From positions 1-64,000 of the forward strand of contig JBBCIS010000007.1 in the NCBI GenBank assembly GCA_037189845.1: a stretch of DNA of 64,000 nucleotides, written 5' to 3'. Below the pieces are notes generated by a model. The model saw only the letters and a list, made by a program, of their open reading frames with translations, did no database searches and was not told where the DNA came from. Source of the stretch: JAMLHH01 sp037189845 (GTDB taxonomy: Bacteria; Bacteroidota; Bacteroidia; Chitinophagales; JADIYW01). Positions 18,135 through 27,684 of the stretch are shown here, one piece after another. A program made the translations under genes and the position numbers. Every line of letters starts with the position of its first letter. Position 1 is the first letter of the stretch.

Positions 18135-18782
18135 TCAGGCAAGACCTTGCTGCGCAGCTTTCAGAATGGCTTCGGCTCTGGATTTGACATGCAGCTTGCG
18201 ATAAATATTTTTCACATGCGTACGGACAGTCTCATAACTGATAAATTGTGTCGTAGCTATCGTTCTCAAATCTTTACCGTCCTGCATTTCTTTGAGAATG
18301 CACAATTCTCTTTCGCTCAATGGCTCTACAGAAGTGTCCGGAGCTACCAGTATGACATTTTTACGACTAAAAAACTGCCATACTTTTTTGGCAATGGATG
18401 CAGACATCGGCGCACCTCCGTTATAGGTTTCCTGAAGCGCTTCCAGTAATTTATCCGGGGAATCTGTTTTCAGAATGTAACCGGAAGCACCTGCACAGAT
18501 GGCATTGAATATCTTTTCCGAGTCGTTGAAAACCGTCTGTATCAACACATTGATCTCGGGAAAATTTCCGGATACCAGCTTCGTTGCTTCTATTCCGTTC
18601 ATACCCGGCATTTCTATATCCATCAAAATAACATCAGGGTCATAAGATTTTATATCTGCCAGTAACTGGCGACAATCCGGCAAAGTCCCTACACAGGCAA
18701 ATGATTCAGAGTTATTGATAATCATCTGAAGAGCTTCACGAATCAGCTTATTATCTTCAAATATCAACACCTTAATTTTCAT
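18135..18782 (-). CDS. NarL/FixJ-type response regulator
   Basis: 215 residues. The receiver domain (about 3-120) has EDN at the acidic pocket, the phospho-acceptor Asp55 in VILMDIEMPGMNG, and the Lys of YILKTD. A LuxR-type helix-turn-helix (about 150-212) reads LSERELCILKEMQDGKDLRTIATTQ then YETVRTHVKNIYRKLHV. It should bind DNA once phosphorylated by the histidine kinase encoded 58 bp upstream, with which it forms an operon. Targets cannot be told; the adjacent lipoprotein gene with the unusual leader is a possible one by position only. Confidence 0.94.
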   Translation of the reverse strand: MKIKVLIFEDNKLIREALQMIINNSESFACVGTLPDCRQLLADIKSYDPDVILMDIEMPGMNGIEATKLVSGNFPEINVLIQTVFNDSEKIFNAICAGASGYILKTDSPDKLLEALQETYNGGAPMSASIAKKVWQFFSRKNVILVAPDTSVEPLSERELCILKEMQDGKDLRTIATTQFISYETVRTHVKNIYRKLHVKSRAEAILKAAQQGLA

Positions 18783-18840
18783 ATAATGATACTATCATGC
18801 TGTAAAAATATCGAACCATCAAACTTCACTTTATACCTCA

Positions 18841-20622
18841 TCAGGTGATTTTACAAGTAATATTGACCTCCGTTCCCATTTCAGAAGAATGAATTTCCAA
18901 TAATCCTCCTATCTCATCAGCTCTGGATTGCAGATTATCCAGGCCATTTCCTTTCTTGATTTCCTTCGGACCAAATCCCTTACCATCATCAGAAATGCTG
19001 ACTTTTAAAATATTATCCTCGGTCACAGCCTTTATTTTAATGATTTTGCATTCACTGTACTTCACTGCATTATTAATGACTTCCTTGCAGATGAGATATA
19101 TGTTTTTTCTCTGTTCCATCTTTAATCTGACACCCTTTACCTGAGATAAGTCATCCAATACGACCTGTATAGATTTTACCTGAGCAAGCTCTACAGCAAA
19201 TTCGTACAATCTCAATAGCAAATGTTCAATATTGTCATATTTTGGATTCACTGCCCAGATAATGTCACTGAGCTTTTTGACCATATCTGTAGCATTCTTT
19301 TCAATAATTTTCAGAGAAATATCTGCCTGAGCTTCATTTCCATTGGAAAACTGGCTTTTGACAACATGACTATATAATGCAATTCCACTTAAGGTAGCTC
19401 CTACCTCATCATGGAGGTCCTGACTGATTTTATTTCGCAGATTGGCTAATCCCAATTTTTGACGGCTATAAAAGCGGTACATCAGAAAAACAATCACAAA
19501 TATGACCAGAATCAAAACGATAATCAGCAATCTCGTATTGGCCAGCTTTTTTGCCTGATTGGCCTTTTCGACCTGCATGTTTAGTATCTTGGATTCTTTC
19601 TTCAATCCTGACATAGCTACTTCCAGATATCTCAAACTGGCAGCATCATGCACTTTCTCATATAGTCCTGCCAGTTCATCCATCGCCATAGAAAGACGGA
19701 AATAATCTCCTTTTGCCTCATATATGCTCTTTGCTTTCAATAAAAACTGCTCCTGATAGTATGGATTAATATTTGCTTGATCTCCCATAGTAGAAAATCC
19801 TTCTGACAAGTAGCGATAGGCCGTACCGGATTCCTCTCTTAAAAATGTACCGGCTGCCAGATTTCCTAATGCAAGCAATCTGACATCTGCATTCTTCCCG
19901 GATGGCAACAAGGTTATCACTGACTCATAGTAATGAATAGCGCTGTCAGCTTGCTTCAGCTTCAAAAATGCATCACCCAGCTGAATATTGGCAGCAGATA
20001 TCGCCCTGTTTTCTTTTGCTTCTTCTGCCAATCTTTTAGATATTCTGCAATAATAGATCGAACTGTCGATCTGATTCGTATTATAAAAAGCTTCTGCCAG
20101 ATTTCCGTACAGATGATATGGTCTTGAAAGATTATACTTTTCTGATAGTTCGGAAAGACCTTGTCCGGCATATTTTGCTCCTGAATAAAAGCTTTGTAAC
20201 GCCATCTTCATATTTCCGAGATTCGTATAAAACAAGCCTTCAAAGTTATAGGCATCCAGTAATAAACTATTGTTTTTAAGTGCTGCAGCAATCATTTCTG
20301 CTTTTTGAGCCTCCTGCAATCCTAATTGGTGAAGATTGTTGTAGTAATAGATTTCAGATTGCCGTGAAGCCTGTAGAAAAGAATAAATATCCGGCTGTCT
20401 GAACAATAATTTTTCTGAATAATCATTTAAGATCATCTGGGCAGAATCGTATGCTCTGTTATCCATGTATTGATCAATTCTTCTCAAAAATTGCTCAAAC
20501 AGAACTGTTTCTTTCTCTCGCTTTATATCTGAGACCTTTTCAGAGGAAGAAGTACTGTTACAAGCTGTCAGAACAACTTGCATCATAAAAAGCAGCCGAT
20601 AGATACTCCATCCTTTATTCAT
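18841..20622 (-). CDS. TPR-containing sensor histidine kinase
   Basis: 593 residues. The N-terminus has a lipobox-like signal (VVLTACNS), so the sensor part may be lipid-anchored as well as held by its helix. TPR repeats fill about residues 40-340 in the periplasm. One membrane helix (LLIIVLILVIFVIVFLMYRF, about 357-376) precedes a HisKA_3 domain with the phospho-acceptor His in QDLHDEVGATLSG (about 400) and a HATPase domain (NNAVKYSE, DDGKGFG, GNGLDNLQSRA). This is the Bacteroidota TPR-kinase type paired with NarL-type regulators. The signal sensed is unknown. Confidence 0.92.
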   Translation of the reverse strand: MNKGWSIYRLLFMMQVVLTACNSTSSSEKVSDIKREKETVLFEQFLRRIDQYMDNRAYDSAQMILNDYSEKLLFRQPDIYSFLQASRQSEIYYYNNLHQLGLQEAQKAEMIAAALKNNSLLLDAYNFEGLFYTNLGNMKMALQSFYSGAKYAGQGLSELSEKYNLSRPYHLYGNLAEAFYNTNQIDSSIYYCRISKRLAEEAKENRAISAANIQLGDAFLKLKQADSAIHYYESVITLLPSGKNADVRLLALGNLAAGTFLREESGTAYRYLSEGFSTMGDQANINPYYQEQFLLKAKSIYEAKGDYFRLSMAMDELAGLYEKVHDAASLRYLEVAMSGLKKESKILNMQVEKANQAKKLANTRLLIIVLILVIFVIVFLMYRFYSRQKLGLANLRNKISQDLHDEVGATLSGIALYSHVVKSQFSNGNEAQADISLKIIEKNATDMVKKLSDIIWAVNPKYDNIEHLLLRLYEFAVELAQVKSIQVVLDDLSQVKGVRLKMEQRKNIYLICKEVINNAVKYSECKIIKIKAVTEDNILKVSISDDGKGFGPKEIKKGNGLDNLQSRADEIGGLLEIHSSEMGTEVNITCKIT

Positions 20623-20690
20623 CTCTGAAATACTCAGACAATCTAAGGATATATCTCATATTAAGAAAGCGGATATGCTTAAAATAAAAT

Positions 20691-20716
20691 AGTGCGATGC
20701 AAGGATGCGTCGCACT
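20691..20716 (-). terminator. Intrinsic terminator after proS
   Basis: On the minus strand AGTGCGA pairs with TCGCACT (20716-20710 with 20697-20691), with an inner GCA/TGC pairing and TCCT loop, followed by ATTTTATTTTAAG. It lies about 22 bp after the proS stop. Confidence 0.75.
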
Positions 20717-20738
20717 ACTCCTCTTTAATATTTACCTG

Positions 20739-22217
20739 CTAATATGCTCTTGCAAACAATACTCTCTGTTTTGAAGGTTGACCGGAAAGAATACATTTTC
20801 CATCTTCCAATGTGTTGTTCAAAGGAATACAACGAATCGTTGCCTTTGTCAATTCTTTGATTTTATCTTCCGTTTCAGAAGTTCCATCCCAATGTGCAGC
20901 AACAAAACCCGCTTTTGTATCTAAAATATTGACAAACTCATCCCAGTTGTCTGTTTTTGTAATATGCTCTTCTCTGTAAGACAAGGCCTTTTGATACATA
21001 TTGTTTTGTATATCTGCCAATAGATTTTCAATAGTCTGATCAATGTTTTCCAAAGAAACTGTTTGTTTCTCTTTCGTATCTCTTCTGGCTACTTCTGCCA
21101 CTCCATTTGCCAAATCACGTGGTCCGATAACGATACGAACAGGATAACCTTTCATCTCGTATTCAGCAAATTTGAATCCCGGACGCTTCGTTTCATCATC
21201 ATCTATCTGGGCACGTATACCTCTGGATTTCAATGCCACTCTGATTTCATCGGCCTTATCTTTCAATGCAGCAGTTTCTTCAGGATTTTTAGAAATGAAC
21301 GGAATGATGACCACCTGAAACGGTGCCAGCTTCGGAGGCATTACTAAACCCTGGTCATCCGAATGCGCCATAATCAATGCACCTATCAGACGAGTAGAAA
21401 CGCCCCATGAAGTTGCCCAGACCAATTCCTGTTTCCCTTCTTTATTCTGGAATGTCACATCAAAAGCTTTTGCAAAGTTCTGTCCCAAAAAGTGAGAAGT
21501 GCCTGCCTGTAATGCTTTACCGTCCTGCATCAATGCTTCAATGCAATATGTTTCGATAGCACCTGCAAATCTTTCATTAGGAGACTTCACACCTCTTACT
21601 ACCGGTAGTGCCATAAATTCTTCAGCAAAAGTGGCATATACTTCGAGCATTTTTTCTGCTTCTTCAACAGCTTCCTGAGCAGTAGCATGTGCGGTATGCC
21701 CTTCCTGCCACAAAAACTCAGCAGTTCTCAGAAATAATCTTGTACGCATTTCCCAACGGACAACATTTGCCCATTGATTCACAAGAATAGGAAGATCTCT
21801 GTATGACTGGATCCATGATTTGTAGGTATTCCAGATAATGGTTTCAGAAGTAGGCCTGACGATGAGCTCTTCTTCCAACTTTGCATCCGGATCTACCACT
21901 ACACCTCCACCGTTCGGATCATTTTTCAATCTATAATGAGTGACCACTGCACATTCTTTAGCGAAACCTTCTACGTGATCTGCTTCTTTGCTCAAAAAAC
22001 TTTTCGGGATGAATAACGGAAAATAAGCATTGACATGTCCTGTATCTTTGAACATCTTGTCCAGTACATCTCTGATGTTCTCCCAAAGGGTGTAACCATA
22101 AGGCTTGATAACCATACATCCTCTTACAGCAGAGTAGTCTGCCAGACCACCTTTGAGGACCAAATCATTATACCACTGCGAATAATCTTCGTTTCTGCTT
22201 GTTATTTCTTTGCTCAT
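20739..22217 (-). CDS. proS: Prolyl-tRNA synthetase
   Basis: 492 residues, the short archaeal/eukaryote-like ProS form without the editing insertion. MSKEITSRNEDYSQWYNDLV and ADYSAVRGCMVIKPYGYTLWE begin the class II catalytic core. YFPLFIPKSFL, then the motif 2 area (VNQWANVVRWEMRTRLFLRTAEFLWQEGHTAHAT) and GTSHFLGQNFAKAF are visible, with the anticodon-binding domain after about residue 300 and a C-terminal zinc-type domain ending RVLFARAY. It charges tRNA-Pro in the cytoplasm. It is a single-gene unit closed by a hairpin terminator. Confidence 0.97.
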   Translation of the reverse strand: MSKEITSRNEDYSQWYNDLVLKGGLADYSAVRGCMVIKPYGYTLWENIRDVLDKMFKDTGHVNAYFPLFIPKSFLSKEADHVEGFAKECAVVTHYRLKNDPNGGGVVVDPDAKLEEELIVRPTSETIIWNTYKSWIQSYRDLPILVNQWANVVRWEMRTRLFLRTAEFLWQEGHTAHATAQEAVEEAEKMLEVYATFAEEFMALPVVRGVKSPNERFAGAIETYCIEALMQDGKALQAGTSHFLGQNFAKAFDVTFQNKEGKQELVWATSWGVSTRLIGALIMAHSDDQGLVMPPKLAPFQVVIIPFISKNPEETAALKDKADEIRVALKSRGIRAQIDDDETKRPGFKFAEYEMKGYPVRIVIGPRDLANGVAEVARRDTKEKQTVSLENIDQTIENLLADIQNNMYQKALSYREEHITKTDNWDEFVNILDTKAGFVAAHWDGTSETEDKIKELTKATIRCIPLNNTLEDGKCILSGQPSKQRVLFARAY

Positions 22218-22278
22218 CCTAAAATTGGTATGTTTTTTGAACTTTTAATGGCGTATTTTCATTAATTAAATAAGAGTG

Positions 22279-22286
22279 TAAAGATA
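22279..22286 (-). promoter_or_regulatory. Possible -7 box for proS
   Basis: TATCTTTA on the minus strand, one base off the Bacteroidota TAnnTTTG consensus, 62 bases before the proS ATG. No convincing -33 TTG is seen. Confidence 0.35.
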
Positions 22287-22328
22287 GTATTTAATTATCC
22301 TTCGCTTAAATTTTCTAAAAACAGAGAA

Positions 22329-23354
22329 ATGAAAAATTTACTGGTCATATTGGGGATAGGTTCTGCACTTTTAGCAGGTTGTAGTTCGAGTAGCAGAACT
22401 GGCTACACGTATTATGATGATGTCTATGATAATCGCCCTTCTTATGCTGAAAATAAAAGAAGTTCTGCCTATGTTGATGACAGGCCATCTTATCAGCAGT
22501 CACAGCCTTCTTCCAGATATCAGACTGAATACAGAGAAGATGAGAGATATTTAGATGATGAATCTCAAAATTCTTATGGAACATATACTGAAAGAATCAG
22601 AAGATTTAATAGCGGAAGTACGGGATTTGACTATTACAGCCCTTATTATACCGGATATAATGATGGCTTCAACTATGGAATAGGTATTGGAACCGGTATG
22701 GGATATTCCAACTTCGGCAGATGGGGTTCTTCACTTTGGAATCCGTGGTACAGCTCTTCATTTTATTTCGGATGGGGAAGACCATCCTGGAGCATAGGAT
22801 TTAATACATGGTATACACCTGCTTATTTTGATCCTTTCTGGGGAAATTCATGGGGATGGGGAAGAAATAACTGGTACAATCCATACTTTGGTAGCGGATG
22901 GGGTTCTCCATGGGGATGGGGAGGATATGGAAATCACTATCACAGAAATGATAATCATCCAAGAAATAATAACTCATACTATGGTCCAAGATCGGGCAGC
23001 TACGGAAATCAATATTATAACGGCAACCCTTCTCAGGGGGGAAGATCAAATACCGGGAGAGGATCCAGCTATGGCACACCACAACCTAATAACAACGGTA
23101 ATATGAAGTACACTCCTAAAAGTACGCCTTCACCCCGTGCAACTCCTCAGGCAAATCCCTCTCCAAACAGAAATCAAAGCCAGCCTAATAGAAATCAGGG
23201 ACAACAAAATATCCCAAGCAGATACAATCAGCCCAGCTACAGCAGTCCTTCACAAGGTGGTGGCAACAGAAGCACTCCAAGCGGTGGCGGTAATTCGGGA
23301 GGCAGTAGAGGTTCCCAAAGTGGCGGTGGTTCTATGCAAAGGAATAACAAGTAA
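22329..23354 (+). CDS. Gly/Trp/Asn-rich prolipoprotein of unknown function
   Basis: 341 residues. The signal peptide ends at lipobox LLAGC with Cys18. Residues 20-100 are rich in Tyr, Ser and Asp. The middle (about 110-205) repeats short Gly-Trp-Gly and Trp-Gly-rich units separated by Asn, Ser, Tyr and Phe. The C-terminal third is Pro/Ser/Asn/Gly-rich and low in complexity. No enzyme motif is visible. Such proteins are widespread in Bacteroidota and usually called hypothetical; surface exposure or a structural role is inference. The downstream FadL-like gene starts 43 bp later, so they may be co-transcribed. Confidence 0.75.
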   Translation: MKNLLVILGIGSALLAGCSSSSRTGYTYYDDVYDNRPSYAENKRSSAYVDDRPSYQQSQPSSRYQTEYREDERYLDDESQNSYGTYTERIRRFNSGSTGFDYYSPYYTGYNDGFNYGIGIGTGMGYSNFGRWGSSLWNPWYSSSFYFGWGRPSWSIGFNTWYTPAYFDPFWGNSWGWGRNNWYNPYFGSGWGSPWGWGGYGNHYHRNDNHPRNNNSYYGPRSGSYGNQYYNGNPSQGGRSNTGRGSSYGTPQPNNNGNMKYTPKSTPSPRATPQANPSPNRNQSQPNRNQGQQNIPSRYNQPSYSSPSQGGGNRSTPSGGGNSGGSRGSQSGGGSMQRNNK

Positions 23355-23397
23355 CTTTTGTTGAACAGAATAAATATATCTTACTACACGTAACAGC

Positions 23398-24876
23398 ATG
23401 AAATATATCCTTTCCATACTTACCATTGCCGGATGTTTAACAGCACATGCACAGACTGATATAGATGCCTACAGATTCAGCACTCCTATGTCTGTAGGAA
23501 CAGCCAGATCAGCAGCAATTGGTAATGCTACTACCGGAATCGGTGGAGATATTTCCACTCTCAACAGTAATCCGGCCGGACTTGCACAAATCAGCATTTC
23601 AGAGTTTAGTATATCAGGAGGATTCAATGTAACCGGCAGTAAAAACAATTATCTCGGGATACAAACAGATGCTCAGAAATCCGCTTTTCAGCTCAATAAT
23701 CTGGGATTAGTATATGTTCCTAAAAAGAAATTTACCAAGATTAAAAATATAAGCATTGCTGCTTCATATAACAGAACAGCAAGTTTCAGCTATCAAATAA
23801 ATGCAGGTGGTGTCAACAATAACAGCTCTTACAGTGATATCTATGCTGAACAGCTGAACAACGATGGGAACGACAGTACAAGTGCTATGACAAATTATCC
23901 GTTTGGAGCAAGCCTTGCCTTCGAGTCAGGGCTTATCGGCAGAACAAGTGATAATTTTTTCTACTCTATTCTGGATTTACCTATCTCTCAGAGATACCAG
24001 ATTAACAGAAAAGGCAACATGAATGACTTTTCAATGGGAACAGGAATTTCATTCAATGATCAATGGATGGTTGGGCTAAGTATTGGTATTCCTTCTATTA
24101 ATTACGAGGAAGAATTTTATGTAAGAGAAACGGATGATGCAAATGTCAACCCCGACTTTATCTATTGGGACAAAACAGATAAATATCGCACTGAAGGTAC
24201 CGGTATTAATGCCAAATTCGGTATCCTGTACCTTCCAAGTCCCAGTGTAAGAATTGGAGCCTCTTTTACCACTCCTACCAGATATTCTATGAAAGATTTG
24301 TATCTGACTGCATTCAGAGCAGACTACGAAACTTATACAATGGATAATTTCAATTCTCCGGCTGAAGGATATTTCAATTATAAAATGAAAACTCCTTTAA
24401 AATTTAATGCAGGAGCATCTTATGTAAATCCGGATTTTGGATTTGTTTCAATTGAATATGAATACACGGACCCAAGCAAAACAAAATATATTTTTGCCGA
24501 TAATGAGTATAATCTAAACGATTTTGAATCTAATCTCAATGAAGGCATTGCTTCTAAATATAAAGCTATACATACCATGAGAGTGGGTGTTGAAGGTAAA
24601 ATTGCTCAACATTTCAGAGGAAGAGCAGGATTTCAATACAGAACTTCCGGATTTGCGAATCAGGAAGCTGTAAGTGATTTTGCCAAAAATACAGTGATGG
24701 CATTTTCCGGTGGATTTGGCTACAGAGGCAAAAGTTTCTATACGGATTTAGCTTATGTGCATACTTTATCTGATGAATACATTATACCTTATACAGTATC
24801 ATTAGCAGAATCACCTGTTTTAAGCTCAAAATACAACCGAAGCAATTTCTTACTCACTGTAGGCTTTAAATTTTAA
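23398..24876 (+). CDS. FadL/OmpP1-like outer-membrane barrel
   Basis: 492 residues. A signal peptide (about 1-19, ending AHAQ) is followed by RFSTPMSVGTARSAAIGNA and a STLNSNPAGLAQI segment, the N-terminal hatch pattern of FadL/TodX/OmpP1 barrels in which an NPAG motif is characteristic. Alternating aromatic strands run to a terminal FLLTVGFKF, a normal beta-barrel end with final Phe. The family carries hydrophobic compounds across the outer membrane, but substrates in Bacteroidota are mostly unknown. Confidence 0.85.
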   Translation: MKYILSILTIAGCLTAHAQTDIDAYRFSTPMSVGTARSAAIGNATTGIGGDISTLNSNPAGLAQISISEFSISGGFNVTGSKNNYLGIQTDAQKSAFQLNNLGLVYVPKKKFTKIKNISIAASYNRTASFSYQINAGGVNNNSSYSDIYAEQLNNDGNDSTSAMTNYPFGASLAFESGLIGRTSDNFFYSILDLPISQRYQINRKGNMNDFSMGTGISFNDQWMVGLSIGIPSINYEEEFYVRETDDANVNPDFIYWDKTDKYRTEGTGINAKFGILYLPSPSVRIGASFTTPTRYSMKDLYLTAFRADYETYTMDNFNSPAEGYFNYKMKTPLKFNAGASYVNPDFGFVSIEYEYTDPSKTKYIFADNEYNLNDFESNLNEGIASKYKAIHTMRVGVEGKIAQHFRGRAGFQYRTSGFANQEAVSDFAKNTVMAFSGGFGYRGKSFYTDLAYVHTLSDEYIIPYTVSLAESPVLSSKYNRSNFLLTVGFKF

Positions 24877-24907
24877 TTTTATCTGCCACAGACTTGTGGT
24901 ATATTTA

Positions 24908-25954
24908 ATGATGGATAGTCAATCTAAAAGCAAGCTGGCTGCACTGGAAAGATTAAAAAAAAGCCAGGTTTCCATTCCTGAGCTTTGGAATAAGATATTA
25001 CAGAAAGACAAAGTTGCATTAGGACAAGCTATTTCCATTCTGGAAAGTCAATCACCTGTACATCAACCGCTCGCTGAAGAGCTCATACAAAATGCGCTTC
25101 AGATAAAATCTGACAATTGTCTTAAAATAGGCATAACGGGAGTTCCCGGAGTTGGGAAAAGCACTTTCATCAATACGTATACTCAGCTTTTGATTCAAAA
25201 AGGTCTGTCAGTAGCCATTCTTGCCGTAGACCCTTCCAGCCAGCAATCAGGTGGCAGCATTTTGGGAGATAAGACCAGAATGACAGAGATTTTCTCGCAC
25301 CCGGATGTACTTATTCGTCCCAGCCCTTCAGGGCAGCAGCTAGGAGGTGTTACACATAAAACAAGAGAGGTCATTTTGTTATGTGAGGCGGCTGGATATG
25401 ATAGGATTCTGGTAGAAACAGTCGGTGTAGGCCAGTCAGAAACAGCTGTCCATCAGATGACTGATATCTTTTTATTACTCATGTTGCCAGGTGCCGGAGA
25501 TGAACTACAAGGCATTAAGCGCGGCATTATGGAACTTGCAGATATACTCATCGTACACAAGGCGGATGGCGAAAATCTGAAAAAAGCAAAGATTGCCGCT
25601 GCAGATTACAAACGAGCCTTACATCTTTTTCCTCCGTCAGATAGTGGTTGGATTCCAGGTGTGCTCATTGCATCTTCCGAAGAAAATATCGGGATCCATG
25701 AAGCGCACGAAAAAATAGAAGCCTATCACCTACATGCTATTTCTAATGGATATCTTTTTGAAAAAAGAAAAAAACAATGGAATTTCTGGTTCAAAGATTC
25801 ATTGGAATATCAGCTATTACATCTGATAACCTCCGACACTCAGATTTCCCCTCTTTACCAGGAATTGGTATCTCAGGTGCAATCACACACAATCTCTCCA
25901 TATTCAGCTGCACAAAAGCTGATAGAAAGTCTACGCTTTAATGGCTCGCGATAA
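24908..25954 (+). CDS. meaB: MeaB-family GTPase (methylmalonyl-CoA mutase chaperone)
   Basis: 348 residues from the ATG chosen; an in-frame GTG lies 12 bases earlier. The P-loop GITGVPGVGKST (about residues 75-86), the DPSSQQSGGSILGDKTRM switch segment, ETVGVGQSE and the HKADGEN guanine motif are all present. MeaB (ArgK/MMAA) protects and reloads adenosylcobalamin-dependent methylmalonyl-CoA mutase. No mutase gene lies in this window, so the partner must be elsewhere. The 3' end overlaps the next gene by 14 bp. Confidence 0.93.
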   Translation: MMDSQSKSKLAALERLKKSQVSIPELWNKILQKDKVALGQAISILESQSPVHQPLAEELIQNALQIKSDNCLKIGITGVPGVGKSTFINTYTQLLIQKGLSVAILAVDPSSQQSGGSILGDKTRMTEIFSHPDVLIRPSPSGQQLGGVTHKTREVILLCEAAGYDRILVETVGVGQSETAVHQMTDIFLLLMLPGAGDELQGIKRGIMELADILIVHKADGENLKKAKIAAADYKRALHLFPPSDSGWIPGVLIASSEENIGIHEAHEKIEAYHLHAISNGYLFEKRKKQWNFWFKDSLEYQLLHLITSDTQISPLYQELVSQVQSHTISPYSAAQKLIESLRFNGSR

Positions 25955-26660
25955 ATCAACTTTCCGTTTCAAAAAATTCAGCATCAGACATCAGAATGCT
26001 TCCATGAAAGTGGGAACAGACGGTGTATTATTGGGAGCCTGGTCTGGTAAAAAAATTTCTCCGAAAAACATCTTAGATATTGGTACCGGTTCCGGTCTGA
26101 TAGCATTGATGCTGGCTCAAAGATTTCCTTCCGCAAAGATTACCGGGATAGATCTTCATGATTTATCCATAAAAGATGCTCAATATAATGCTGACAGATT
26201 TCCCCTGCCACATCATATCTCTATGCTGACAGAAGATTTTTTGGCTTTTCAACCTAAAAAGACTTTTGATTTTATAGTCAGTAATCCGCCGTATTTCTCC
26301 GAAGCTTTGTTATCTGAAAAAGATGATAAAAACAGGGTCCGGCATCAGGTACATCTGACTATGGAAAAACTGGTAAAACATGCGAAAGATATTTTATCAG
26401 AAAATGGGATGCTGGCATTGATTCTCCCAACAAAAGAAATGCTGGCTACTATTGAAACAGCCCATGAATACAGCTTATTTCCTCAGCGTATTTGTAATAT
26501 TTCAAGCACTATTGAACAACAACCTATCAGGATGATGGTTGAGTTCTCCGGTTTTAAATCTTTTCCTCCGGAGGAAGATTTACTGATTATTTATGAAGCA
26601 GACAGAAGCTACACTGAACAATACAAAGATTTGACGAAGGATTTTTATCTGCATTTTTAA
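25941..26660 (+). CDS. TrmN6-like tRNA1(Val) adenine-N6 methyltransferase
   Basis: 239 residues. ILDIGTGSGLIALMLAQRF (from about residue 44) is the SAM-binding loop, and FIVSNPPYFS (residues 111-120) is the NPPY motif of N6-adenine methyltransferases. MKVGTDGVLLGAW near the N-terminus is typical of the YfiC/TrmN6 family, which modifies A37 of tRNA1(Val). It starts inside the 3' end of meaB and runs 4 bp into the convergent neighbour, so packing is tight. Confidence 0.88.
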   Translation: MARDKSTFRFKKFSIRHQNASMKVGTDGVLLGAWSGKKISPKNILDIGTGSGLIALMLAQRFPSAKITGIDLHDLSIKDAQYNADRFPLPHHISMLTEDFLAFQPKKTFDFIVSNPPYFSEALLSEKDDKNRVRHQVHLTMEKLVKHAKDILSENGMLALILPTKEMLATIETAHEYSLFPQRICNISSTIEQQPIRMMVEFSGFKSFPPEEDLLIIYEADRSYTEQYKDLTKDFYLHF

Positions 26661-27568
26661 TTCAAAAACTGCTCGATACTCTGGTTATCGAGATCAAGAT
26701 AATCAACGCTTCTTACAACCATCCCTTCTTCTATAAATTGTATAGATGGCAAAGATGGCCCGGACAATTGTAAAAATTGCGGCTGCAGTAATTTTGAATA
26801 AGGAATTGACTCGCATTTATGTTCTTTCCTGAACTCTTTAATGGTGCCGTCTTTTCCGTTTATAAAAAGATAAAATGGATATTTGGGATGCTGTTGTTGA
26901 ATAATTGAGATTTTATCTGCTGCCAGCTTGCAATGTGGGCATTCCACACTCAGGAATACGACTATATGTTTTCCTTTTTTGATCTCTATTTCAGGATGAT
27001 CCTTCTGATTTTCTGCAAATAATAAGTCAACATCAAAAGGATATGCCTCCTGGCTATCTTTTGTGGTATTCAAACCTACGTATACAGGTTCAACCGCATA
27101 AGGTATTGTAAACGATGCAATAGCAACTCCTAACAGAATATAGTTGTTACATTTTGAAGGAGATGGTTCGATAGATTTCTTGATCCAGATCAGCATTCCT
27201 ATCAAAACAATATTCTTCAGAATGCTTTGTAGCGGCGTCATCGATAGCCAATCACCCATACAACCGCATTCCGCATCTGCTCCCGCAGTGAACCAACGAT
27301 AGGCCAATACAAGAATCATAAAGAGTAGAAATCTTATAGACAATGGTATCGCCAAACGATGCAATCTACATCTGAAAAGCAATAAGATTCCCAAAATCAA
27401 TTCTACACTGATAACTGTTCTGGCTATATAAGGTGTCCATGACCATGGAATAGAAAATGAGCCTAATAAAAACTCGAATTGTATTACCGGAAATAACTTA
27501 GCGACTGCTGATAAAACAAAAAACAGAGCGATAAATATAAGAAGGAGTTTAGGAAAGGAAATTTTCAT
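26657..27568 (-). CDS. MauE/DoxX-like membrane protein fused to a thioredoxin-like domain
   Basis: 303 residues. Four membrane helices in residues 1-130 follow the MauE/DoxX plan and include the characteristic Cys101-Gly-Cys103 (AECGCMGDW). A further hydrophobic stretch (about 143-162) leads to a soluble domain with a thioredoxin-like active site Cys210-Pro-His-Cys213 (FLSVECPHCK) and a later cis-Pro region (SGPSLPSI). Such fusions are expected to relay electrons across the inner membrane to periplasmic thiols. The small Cys-rich lipoprotein encoded just upstream (116-bp gap, same strand) is a possible client, but a terminator lies between them. Substrate is inferred only. Confidence 0.78.
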   Translation of the reverse strand: MKISFPKLLLIFIALFFVLSAVAKLFPVIQFEFLLGSFSIPWSWTPYIARTVISVELILGILLLFRCRLHRLAIPLSIRFLLFMILVLAYRWFTAGADAECGCMGDWLSMTPLQSILKNIVLIGMLIWIKKSIEPSPSKCNNYILLGVAIASFTIPYAVEPVYVGLNTTKDSQEAYPFDVDLLFAENQKDHPEIEIKKGKHIVVFLSVECPHCKLAADKISIIQQQHPKYPFYLFINGKDGTIKEFRKEHKCESIPYSKLLQPQFLQLSGPSLPSIQFIEEGMVVRSVDYLDLDNQSIEQFLN

Positions 27569-27642
27569 ACCAACAAATTATACAATATCCATAAAATATT
27601 TAAGTTACATGAAGTCGGAAATTATGATTATGGACATAAAAA

Positions 27643-27666
27643 AAGGGCAAATTCTCATTTGCCCTT
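27643..27666 (-). terminator. Strong terminator after the Cys-rich lipoprotein
   Basis: AAGGGCAAAT (minus strand 27666-27657) pairs perfectly with ATTTGCCCTT (27652-27643) around a GAGA tetraloop, then TTTTTATG. It closes the small gene at 27685-27870. Confidence 0.92.
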
Positions 27667-27684
27667 ACTAATTTAAGCCAGTTT

